Assembly: GCA_049999725.1 (NCBI GenBank)
Contig: JBNGIS010033942.1
Coordinates: 1 to 28,766, forward strand
Direction: 5' to 3'
DNA length: 28,766 bases
DNA from: Haplomitrium mnioides
Taxonomy: Eukaryota > Marchantiophyta > Haplomitriopsida > Calobryales
Part shown: positions 10,912 through 19,960 of the stretch, piece after piece
How the letters are laid out: every line of letters starts with the position of its first letter
Numbering within the stretch: the first letter of the stretch is position 1
Translations under genes and position numbers: made by a program
Notes under the pieces: generated by a model
What the model was told of the DNA's origin: nothing
Databases searched by the model: none
What the model saw: only the letters and a program-made list of their open reading frames with translations

Positions 10912-11105
10912 TGAGTCCCATTCTCGCCAGGACTTCACAATCCATGAGTGCTTAGAATTGGAAGTCCATGCGCGCATGGACTTTATAGTCTAAGCAAGCA
11001 TCGAGTGTAAATTTCTAGCGTGCAAGGATTGTGAAGTCTTTGCGCACATGGACTTCAAAGTCCATGCGCACAGGGACTTCAATGTCCTTAGTAGTTGTGA
11101 GTCCA
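10912..11105 (+). repeat. Palindromic array in intron 2 of gene M copy 1
   Basis: Five or six units, period about 28-32 bp, with one perfect 22-bp palindrome at 10962-10983 (AAGTCCATGC...). It lies between the donor at 10823 (GTAAG) and the exon beginning near 11180. Matching arrays sit in the same intron of M copy 2 (14545-14815) and M copy 3 (28480-28766). Confidence 0.88.
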
Positions 11106-12453
11106 ATTGTCTTTCTCTCTAAAGTCTTTAATTTCTTTTTTGTCTCCTCTTATTTTTTTTCATTTTTGTTGTGTGTAAGGTGGAAAAAATGTTTAAACGT
11201 TAGCTTGCCAAAATATTGACGGTAATTGCCAAATAGCAAAAAATATCGAGGGTTAAAGAAGCCCTTGAAGATCAAGACTAGACACTAACACTTGTTTCCT
11301 ACCCTCTTGCTTTCTTGCTTCATTGTCAAAAAGCTAAAGAGTGGAAATCAAGGCAGCAAAATGATGTTGTATCCCTTCCAACTAATGGAGTTTTGAGAGA
11401 CGAGAACAAGGACTTATTGTCCTATGTTGATGGTCTCAACGTGGCATACTATCAAGTCCATGGGGAGGCTAACGCTCATCAGTTGTAGGGATTTATGAAA
11501 CCTAGTTGTTTCACTTTGGCAATTGCAAATATTCTTTACGATTACAACCTTAAGGAATGCAAGCATGACGATTCAGAACCTTTTTCCAAATATGACATTT
11601 TTTACATGGTTTCATCTTTTGTGGCAATCACTACCTTGGATTTTTGGTCTTTTGTGATTATACATTCATTGAAGTAATTTGGCATCGTTGAGAATGCTCT
11701 TTTGAAGGTTTGTTGTGGCATCGACCACGGCATCTAGCAAGTTTTTTTTATTTTTGGGTTTTTTAGTTTACCGTCTATAATTTTCTTGCACATTGTTTTC
11801 AATGTTTGATTTGTTTGTTTTTCTTATTACATAAACAAAAGCAACATTCATCATTCTCGTGGTCCAATAATTGCACACGCCCATAAGTATAGGACGGTAT
11901 GCTACTGGACAAAAGAAGGAAAGACGAGCATGAGGCTTTTCAATCTGCAACTTGCTCAAGCGAGTAGTCTCCCTTGACAAATAATGCATAGTGTGTTTAG
12001 TTGTCCTACGGTTTCAGCCAAACTTAAACATCTAGGAGATGATGTTCATGTGAATGTTTATCAAAAGTTGTAGGCTCTTTACAATTTTCTTGTTGACCAT
12101 TTAAAAACATAGCAAGATCGGATCTTAGAGATCTTTTCTCAAGGTCCGGCACAGGCCTTGTCTGTGCTTTAAAACTAATGCAAAACTGCATCATTGTAGA
12201 ATATAATAGACGTTAGTCTATCACCATTCCTTAGAGAGTTTTGACGATGGCTTCCTTGCCATCCAACGTGACAGAATCACAAAGAGTGTATTCATACCAT
12301 AAGGAACCTATTCCTCCTGGTACTGCAAGTGCTGCTAGTGATTTTGTTGCCATCTCTAGGGCTCAAAAGTCTCGGTATGACTCTCTAACGGCTACAGATG
12401 CTTAGCTAGTGGATTTGGATGAGACAATTCCTCATAAGAGGATAGAGCTGTAG

Positions 12454-13026
12454 CATTTGGTTGATGAAATTTTTTTACATAATAAATTAATTTGTTTTAA
12501 AAGTTTTACTTGCTGAAGTTTCAATCTTGTTGCACTCCCAATCCATTTTAAGTCTGTTCATCACGACTCAATTTGGTGCGCAAACTGGTTTTTGAACAAA
12601 ACAATTTGGTTTTTATTAAAATTAACAAAGAAGTCTATGTTGGCACGGAAGTTCACTTTCATTTTTGGTTTTCTGCTCCTTCTTTGACAACCTTCTGCAT
12701 TCCCTGCTCCCAATTACTCATCAGTCTTGGATCGCTCCTGTTGTCCATGCAAGCATGGGTTGCACTTATTCAAGCTCGAGTTAGCTGTAGTTATCCCTGT
12801 GCGCAAGTATCTTTCAAACAAAGTGTGCCTACACTTGGGCCTCAGTTGTCCATGCGCGCATAGTCTATAGCAATCTGTTCACAATTTTGCTTCAACAATC
12901 CTCTTGCGCAAACACTTTAGGGTTCTACTTCAAAAAAAAATTAATAAAATTTGAATGTTTTTATGAATTTTCTAATTTATTGATATTATTGTTAGTTTTG
13001 AAAATATTTAACAACAAATGTCATAT
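12454..13026 (+). other. 3' tail of unit 1 before the gap
   Basis: Non-coding. The first 100 bases after the M stop align weakly with the sequence downstream of M copy 3 (shared TTTCATCTTGTTG-type segment). Isolated palindrome cores occur at about 12747 (CCATGCAAGCATGG) and about 12851 (CCATGCGCGCATAG). There is a poly-A run near 12932. Confidence 0.55.
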
Positions 13027-13126
13027 NNNNNNNNNNNNNNNNNNNNNNNNNNNNNNNNNNNNNNNNNNNNNNNNNNNNNNNNNNNNNNNNNNNNNNNNNN
13101 NNNNNNNNNNNNNNNNNNNNNNNNNN
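13027..13126. other. Assembly gap (100 N)
   Basis: Exactly 100 N inside the right tail of unit 1. The sequence resuming at 13127 (AATCAATGATTAATGC) matches the block that also flanks the gaps at 687 and 22873. Confidence 0.99.
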
Positions 13127-13430
13127 AATCAATGATTAATGCAAGTTTCTTATAAAAACTTACCATAATTTTTATACTTTTAATCGATTTCAAGATTTCC
13201 AATATTTTCATAAAAACTTAAAATATTGTTTGATTTTGCATAATGAGATTGACTCTCGCTCTATCATCCTTAATAAAACGACCAAAAATGAATCTCAAAA
13301 ACTCACGTACTTTTGGTTTTTAAAAATTAACCTCTTTTTCTCTATTTGTTGAGCTCAAAAACCATGTTTTTTCCTTTAAATTTTTTTTTTTTGAGTAGCT
13401 TGTTCTTGGTTCAAAGTAATAGCTATTTAA
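13127..13430 (+). repeat. Right subterminal segment and terminus motif of unit 1 (copy 3 of the end motif)
   Basis: Shares ACTTACCATAATTTTTATAC-type sequence with 22780-22810 and about 655-675. It ends in GAGTAGCTTGTTCTTGGTTC, AAAGTAATAGC at 13393-13424. The junction at about 13428-13432 runs straight into the 3' coding part of gene M copy 2 on the minus strand, which stops in mid-motif. The end motif is more diverged here than at the other three sites. Confidence 0.65.
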
Positions 13431-14544
13431 TCCACAACAATATAATTTTGCATCAATTTGAGAGCACAGACAAGGCTTGTGACCAACCTAGAGCAAAGAT
13501 TTAGTACCCAATCTTACTCTGTAGACAAATGGTCAATAAAAAAATTGTACAAAGCGTGAGGCTTTTAACACACATTCATCTAAGCATCATCTCCTAGATG
13601 TTTGAGTTTAGCATAAACAACTATACAACTAAAAATGTTTTGCATTATTTGTTGATGACAGCCGCTTGCATCTTCAGATTGTAGATTGAAGAGCTTTATG
13701 CTCCGCTTGCCCTCCTTTTTCTAGTAACCCATTGTTTAGTATTCGTGGGCGTGAGAGATTCTAGGACCACCCAAATGATGGATCTTTGTTTTGTCTATGT
13801 AGTAACCAAAACAAAGAAGTCATACATCACACATAAAATAAAAGAAATGGAAACAAGATAAATTAAAACATTACAAAATTAAAACAAATCTTACCAGATG
13901 TCATGGTTGATAGCACAACAAATTTTCAAAAGTGCATACTCCATGATGTCGAATTGTTGTGAAGAACGACTAGTCACGAAAGACCAAAAATTGGAAGTAG
14001 TTTCAGTCGCAAATTTAAAGAAGAGATCATGTCAAAAATATCATCTTTAGTAAGGGGCTTAGAGTCATTATGCTTACAATTCCTTTAGATTGTACTCGTA
14101 AGGAATGTTAGCAATTGCTAAAGTGAAACTTCTTGGTTTCACGAAGCCCTTCAATTGTCGAGCATTGGACTCCTCGTGGACTTGATAATACACCACATTG
14201 AGTCTATCATCATAAGACATTAAGTCTTGGTCTTGTTCTTCAAACCCTCCTTCAGTTGGAGAAACATCGTCATTTTGCTTTGTTGACTTCCACTCTCTCA
14301 CTTTCAGATAGTGGAGTAGGAAGGCATGAGGGTGAGACACCAAGGTAGAGGCTTGGTCTTGACCTTATAGAGCTTCTTCAACACTAGATCTCTTTTTCCC
14401 TTTAGCAACGACCGCTAATTTCTTGGCAAGCTGACTTTAAATGTTTGGTCTCCTTGAAAACAATGTAGAGAAATGTTACTATTAGAGAGGAATTTGAAAA
14501 CAAAGAAGTTGAAGTAAAAAAGAGAGAATAGTTAAAGCAAGCAA

Positions 14545-14815
14545 GAACTTAACAGCCCATGTGAGCATGGACTTCAGAGTCTTTGCACGTAGGGAGTCTA
14601 TAGTCCATGTGCGAATGGAGTCTCAAAGTCCTTGCGCACAAAGTCTCAATAGTCCATGCGCGCATGGTGTCTCGAAGTCCCTTCGCGCAAAGGCTCAATT
14701 GTCCATGCTTGCTTGGCCTCAAGACTCTATGCAAGCATGGAGATCTAGCCTACGTTTGAGCTAAAGAGAACATGCGTACATGGACTCGTATATGTCCATG
14801 TGCACATGAAATGAA
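14545..14815 (-). repeat. Palindromic array in intron 2 of gene M copy 2
   Basis: Eight or nine units such as GTCCATGCGCGCATGGTGTC (about 14650), with shorter and longer spacers. It lies between the donor at 14890 and the acceptor at 14453 (minus strand). It is the positional counterpart of 10912-11105. Confidence 0.87.
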
Positions 14816-16444
14816 CTTAGAAAGTAAAAGTATTTTAAAATAATTCAAATAAAATTTTAAAATACAATTGGAGTAGGGAAAAAACCTTACCAACAACTTT
14901 TCGAAACTCAAATAAAAAGAGGACATCTTTGATTCCTCTATATAGATTGGTTATTTCATTCTAGCCTCCTCTTAGGAGCTACAATACACCTCTAACAAAA
15001 AGATTTTACCATTACCACCAAAACTTTATGCCTCTCTAGTTCTCGAGACATTTCTTCGATTAAAAGCTCTCCAGCTTCCACTCGCTTCAAAACTGAAATT
15101 TTTATTTCATCAAGAAGATCTTGAATGGACCTCCAAGGTGTCCACTTCATGTCCTCTATTCTTAGTGACCTTTGGCTTTGGGCTTCTAGCCTTTGACAAG
15201 GTTCTTCTCCCACATACTAAACATGATTTGTTGCAACTCCTAGAGCTCTCCACTTCAAAAGGCTAGCTGGAACCAGTTGTCTTGAGAAATCACTGCCTTC
15301 TCAAGAGTTGACTTTGGGTTGATTTCTAAAGTCTCCAACACAAGTTCTCTTTTCAATTTTTAGGATGACACCATCCCACTCTCCATATATTACTAATGTC
15401 AATACTCCATATTTTGAATCAGTGTCATCTCCAGCTAATAGCGTTGGCCGCAGTTGTCCTCAGTCACAAAAATTTGGGCTTCTATTCATGTAAACCCCAA
15501 GTACACGCAGCAATAACAGCGCAAAAGCATCAGATTTTTTGTCCATACTTTGTAATGAAAAGCTGCCTTGTAGTAGCATTGTGATTGCCTCCTGCAATCT
15601 CTTGTCATGGTTCTTAAAGTTGAACTCTAACTTATCTCTCAACCCGCACTTCAAGTCCACAACCACAATAAAAAAAAAAATGCACATATTTGTTGGTGAG
15701 CATTCTCTATGCTAAAAGCTCTACAAAATCTTCATTTGACCTTCTAATATAGAATGGCCTCCAGTTATCCATTCCAGGTTTTGGAAGGTTCAAGTTCTCC
15801 ATTAGAATGGTAGTTGTTTCCTCTTAGAGTCTACATCGTTGGATTGCAAACTCTCTTATTTTGTTCTTGTCTTCCTCAAACACTGTCTAAGGATCAACCT
15901 ACTTTTTTTTCTTGAAAAGTTTGGAGCCCTTTGTGGACTTGCTCTTTGATCTTGATGTTGGAGATTGCACCAACTCCGACTTGACATCCTCTTCAGAGCT
16001 GCTAGAGGGGGAAGATGATGGCGCCGCTGAAGAAAACCAAGAAGGAGATGGAGACCAAATAGGCTCCTCCTAAACCGGCGGTGGTGGTGTTGGCTTTTTT
16101 TTTTTTTTAGCCTCTATTGGCTCTAGCTCCTTTCTTTTTCTTGCAACCGATGGTCCAGCTGTTGCTCCTAGGGTGAATGTCGCTACACTTTGATGTGGTG
16201 CACATTTTTCCAACCAATAGCCTTGCTTTGTTTTTAAAATTTTCAAACTTAGTGCAAATTTGACGAAGTGTCTCTCCACCCACTTTGTGTCTGGGTATGC
16301 GTTGACAAAGTCTGATAGAAATTGTGAAAATCAAAAACAAAAAACAAAAAAGGGTCAAGGGCTATTTAAAAAATTATAAAAAAAAGTAAACGATTGTTGC
16401 TTATCACAAATACTTGACAAAAGTCCTTGTAAGGACTAAGAGAT

Positions 16445-16720
16445 ACTGACTAGTGTCTATGCGAGCATTGGGACCAAGCGCGTAACTTGTCAAGATGGCT
16501 TGCACACTTGCACCCCAGAGTCCATGTGAGCATGGACTCTGTAGTCCTTAGGCACATGAGCTCCAAAGTCCATGCAAGCATGGACTCTTGAGTCTATGCG
16601 CACATGGACTCCATAGTTCAAGCTTGCTTGGACTCAAGAGTTTAAGCGCATTTTGGACTAGTCTATGCTTGCAAGGATTCCAGAGTCTTTTCTCGACTGG
16701 ACTTCATATTCCAATGTGTG
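16445..16720 (-). repeat. Palindromic array in intron 1 of gene M copy 2
   Basis: About nine units of period close to 30 bp, for example AGTCCATGTGAGCATGGACT near 16520 and AGTCTATGCGCACATGGACT near 16590. It is the positional counterpart of 8928-9290. Divergence is mainly C to T or G to A at CpG positions. Confidence 0.87.
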
Positions 16721-17157
16721 CAAGAGCAATGGTATGTACAAAGAAAGTATAAAACGAATAGAAAAAAAAAATGAACAAGGTTTTATCTTGTTATCATTGT
16801 AGGCTTCCTTAAGATTGTTGGTGAACGTATCCATTGGCTTCATTTCATTGAAGCAAAATTTCCTGGGTGGCTTCTTAAGCAATAAAATTGTATTTTCAAA
16901 CTGCACAAGCAGCCCTATGTGAGCTCTATGCCCCTCTCGAATCATAGTAACTTGGACCCAAATGCCCATGTTGAATTTTTCACTTTCACCTGAAAAAGGT
17001 AAAGATAATAGTCAATGTCTTTGATCGCTCCACAACAAACTAGTCATTTGTTGGCCAGTTTTTGAGGCTTAAGAGTTTTCAACATGTTGACATATTGATA
17101 AGGCTTCCAATAAGCCGTTTTTGGAACATTGGCATGAGATGCCACTTTCTCTAACAT

Positions 17158-17602
17158 GTAAAAGAGTGAAAATTAGAGGGAAAAAATGTACAATAAAAAG
17201 TTCACAAAGAACAAAAGGTAGAAAAATGCCAAATCACAAAGAAAGTCAAAAACAGCCACAACAAGAAAAAAAACTGGAAAGTGAGCTCACGACAATGGAA
17301 AGAAACTTTCCATTGTCGCTCAATTTATACCCAAATTTCAAAAAACGTATTTTCCTGCAAAAAATGATTTGTGAAACTCTTGACACATAGGTTTTCTTGG
17401 TGCAAAAAAAACCATTAGCATATAAACTATTTCTCATTTTCATCTTTCCAATGTTTTTTTCATTTCCTTCACAAAAACTTCACTATTTTGTCGTTATGTG
17501 AAATTTTCTTCAAAAATATACATTTTGAGTATACTGGTAGGAATTAATAATATTTGTTAAAATACTTTCTTCAAATTTCTTGGTTTTCATTCTTATTTTT
17601 AA
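17158..17602. promoter_or_regulatory. Bidirectional promoter region of unit 2 with perfect palindrome
   Basis: Divergent interval between M copy 2 (ATG at 17157-17155) and D copy 2 (ATG at 17603). A TATAAAT on the minus strand (17330-17324) faces M and a TATAAACT at 17421 faces D. At 17290-17318 is a perfect inverted repeat with 13-bp arms (CGACAATGGAAAG / CTTTCCATTGTCG) around AAA, between the TATA box and the start of M. The arrangement is retained in unit 1, so it predates the split of the two copies. Confidence 0.6.
17290..17318. repeat. Perfect 13-bp inverted repeat, 3-base loop
   Basis: CGACAATGGAAAG (17290-17302), AAA, CTTTCCATTGTCG (17306-17318). The unit 1 counterpart (8337-8365) keeps the right arm exactly and has three mismatches in the left arm. 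It could be an operator-like protein site or a hairpin in the M transcript leader; the sequence alone does not decide. Confidence 0.85.
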
Positions 17603-17819
17603 ATGGCTAGAGTGCTTACATATAATAAAAGGTTAGAATTTCAAGATTCATGTTCGTAGAAAAGTGCTACTTTTGGATAGCAGCCAGAGATAGTTTCAAA
17701 CCGTTGTCATGAGGAGGTAAGCATTGGAATATCTAAAGCATCAAGTGTAATGGCATGTATTTTGGGTTGAAAAATGGCAATTATTGAATCAAAGACATCG
17801 ACATAAGAAGTTCAAGCAA

Positions 17820-17945
17820 GTGAACCATATGCACGCACAAGATCAGGGAGTAAACAACTTGCGCACAAAGGATCAAGGAGTGAACTCAATACGCGCATAG
17901 GATCCAAGATTCAATCTTTTGCATGTAGTGGATCTTTCTTGTCAA
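17820..17945 (+). repeat. Palindrome-core array in intron 1 of gene D copy 2
   Basis: Four diverged units (CATATGCACGCACA, TTGCGCACAAAGGATC, ATACGCGCATAGGATC, TTGCATGTAGTGGATC) at a spacing near 30 bp with GGATC spacers. It mirrors 7740-7825 of D copy 1. Confidence 0.7.
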
Positions 17946-19189
17946 TAAAGCGATCAAAGTTTAATCTTTCTAGTGACTACTCTAATAGATCAACAGATAG
18001 ATATTCAAGTCAGAATGTCAATATAATTATGGACACTGCTTGTCTTCTTCATCAATAGATGATGATTGCAATGTTCAAGATCCAAATATGTTTGTTCAAA
18101 ACACAAAAAGCATAGAATTGGATGATTGTTTCAATTTTGGAGATGATACGCCATCACCATTGGCACTACTCAAACAACGAGTGACTTCTAATCAAGTTGG
18201 ATCTTTCAGCAAGAATAGAAGATCCTTTAGAAACTTAACTCTTTTGGAGGAATCTTCAAACAACAATTTAGGAAATGATTCAAGCAAAGAGTCTAGTCAA
18301 TCAACATTTGTATGGAGCTATCGCCAAGAGCACCAATTGTTTTACAAAAAAAAATTCCTTATGTTCAAGATATTGATGAAGATTTTGTTTTGGCATGGTC
18401 CAATTCTCCCACATCTCAAGGTGGTCCACATCGATCAACAACTTATACATGAAAATTCTTTACCAAAAGTCCATCATGATGAGAGCTTTGTGAAGAAAAA
18501 GCTTGATCAATATCAATTTCAAAATTGAGGAGAATTTTATGTTGTCAAAATAATTGTTTGTTGTTGAGCAAGACAATTTTTTTTTAAAATGTGAGAGAAG
18601 TGTATTTTTGACAAACCATGAAGAATCAAGATACTACATTGCAACGAGGATTACCAAGAAAAGACTCTGATGTTGACATTCCACTCACTCTTCATGGCAG
18701 CACCGTTGTTTGTAGAAGAGCCTTCAAATTAATATTATTAGTAGGGAATGATAAAAGAACGTAGATCCTAGAGGCATTTTTGGAAATAGAGAACTATTTG
18801 CTAAAGTAGTATTTGTGTTTGAATTGATGGATAGTTTTTTCCAAGGACACTGTGAGAAAATGCCCACTCATGAAGTTTATAACTTACTAGATAACTTTAT
18901 AAAATGGGAAGTTTATGACTACTATACAACTTATTTGAACAAGAGAGATCTCGGTTGCATTCTTAGTTTTTTTGGTTTTACAAAACATTGGAGAACACAT
19001 TTTCCAAATGTGAAAATTCCAAAATGCAATAGATTTGTTATTTGTGAAACCTGCAAAGAAATAAAATCATTGCAAGAAAAATCAGTCTTAGAATCTGACA
19101 AAGGAAAGAAATTTTTTCTCTTTTAAACCTACAGCTATTATGATGCTCTTTTTACGAGACTCAAAGCTTAGTTCTAGAGATGTTATGCT

Positions 19190-19960
19190 TTTTGAACTTA
19201 GTGCAACAAGATATTGGGTTTGTTAAGTTGTTTCACAAATGAGTTTTGAATCAAACAAACCTTAGCAACTGAAGTTGTTAGGATATACTCTATGTTTGTA
19301 TAGAGTTTGTTACTTTTAATTTGAATCCAAAACACCTTGAGAGTCAAATAAAGTGAGGAAGTTGTTTTGATAGTTGGTTGTGACCATAGGTTTGCACCGG
19401 GTTTTGCTATTATTGCTTTCAATCCAAAGCCCATTCCTAAATAAACAAGATCAAGAATCATTTATGTTGTTTGCAAACCCTATCGGCAAATGGGTTTTTT
19501 TTTTCTTATTTCTTTCAATTTTAGTCACGACAATAATCAAACAAAACCAAGGTATTGATGTTGTTGCTTTTGATCATATGCACACATAGGGTCTATTATT
19601 GTTTCTTTGAATCCTATATGTGCATAGAGTCCAAGCTCACATTGAAATTGAAGTTCCAATTTGTATCACAAAAGGCACAAATCTTGTTTTTCTACTCTCG
19701 AAACGTTTTCATGCAATTTGAGTCAAAGACAAGTAAGTGGTCTTTCTTTCTTTAAGGTCAATTAGTTAATGTTGTTTTATTGTGAAAGTTATTTTGATTC
19801 TCTTATATTTAAATAGCACAAACTAGACTTTCATTTCTTTTTTTAAATTCACCTATTCTATTCCAAATATTTGTTAAATCTACTTTGAATATTTTTAGCA
19901 TCTGAAGTTATCTTTTGAAATTCAAGACATCAAAACATGTTTCACTAAATTATTTATATC
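19190..19960 (+). other. Intron of gene D copy 2 with palindrome cores
   Basis: Non-coding, AT-rich, between the CxxC and the DRMDQ blocks. Two cores at about 19577 (ATATGCACACATAGG) and about 19615 (CTATATGTGCATAGAG). The counterpart in copy 1 is 5650-6290. Exact splice sites are not clear. Confidence 0.5.

Larger units (their letters stand above)
8511..12453 (+). pseudogene. Gene M copy 1: beta-class DNA amino-methyltransferase-like, decayed
   Basis: Four exon-like blocks. E1 8511-8870 (donor AAG|GTATTA) is an N-terminal region with KPYKYSDVIKVVEPKKLDWDW and no domain I know. The first codon is ATA where copy 2 has GTG, so the original start may be lost. E2 9354-10822 (acceptor TTTCCAG, donor TTG|GTAAG) contains a basic PKKKKLAVQKKKH stretch resembling a nuclear localisation signal, a Ser/Pro-rich linker, and a charged region near 10553-10777. 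E3 about 11180-11740 contains motif IV as NILYDYN (11528-11548). E4 11842-12453 contains a QK-x-ALYNF segment and motif I DLFSRSGTG (12130-12156, after a small insertion). The motif IV then X then I order is that of beta-class N6-adenine/N4-cytosine methyltransferases. By hand count there are about 19 in-frame TAG, 3 TGA and 1 TAA, plus frameshifts near 10045 and 12130. It is not functional. Confidence 0.7.
4639..13428 (+). mobile_element. Unit 1 of an undescribed element: D(-) and M(+), divergent
   Basis: A unit with gene D on the minus strand (4639-8045), a central bidirectional region (8046-8510), gene M on the plus strand (8511-12453), and a non-coding tail with an N gap ending in the terminus motif at 13393-13430. 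The left end is missing because another element's terminus cuts into D at 4638. The same gene order occurs inverted in unit 2. Its right end truncates gene M of unit 2. The unit is dead: both genes carry several stops and frameshifts. I do not recognise the family; the boundary claims rest on comparing copies within this window. Confidence 0.6.
13430..17157 (-). pseudogene. Gene M copy 2: beta-class methyltransferase-like, decayed, 3'-truncated
   Basis: Same four-block plan as copy 1. E1 17157-16788 contains an ATG two codons upstream of KVASHANVP and a KFNMGIWVQVTMIREGHRA segment after a frameshift; its donor is AAG|AT instead of AAG|GT. E2 about 16333-14891 (donor TTG|GTAAGG) contains VERHFVKFALSLKILKTK, an AKKKKKPTPPPP stretch and EDMKWTPWRSIQDL near 15155. 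E3 about 14452-13990 contains SYDDRLNVVYYQVH and motif IV NIPYEYN (14089-14109). E4 about 13808-13430 contains HLGDDA and motif I NLCSRLVT (13475-13501), then ends abruptly at the terminus of unit 1. Stops are frequent. Basic and Pro/Ser-rich linkers suggest a nuclear protein in its day. Activity is excluded by the decay and truncation. Confidence 0.68.

Noticed and set aside
8511-12453. Reassigned genetic code (TAG = Gln) making gene M intact
   Set aside because: Frameshifts, three TGA codons, and TAG at a Trp position in the copia fragment argue for decay. Kept as an alternative in the finding on stops.
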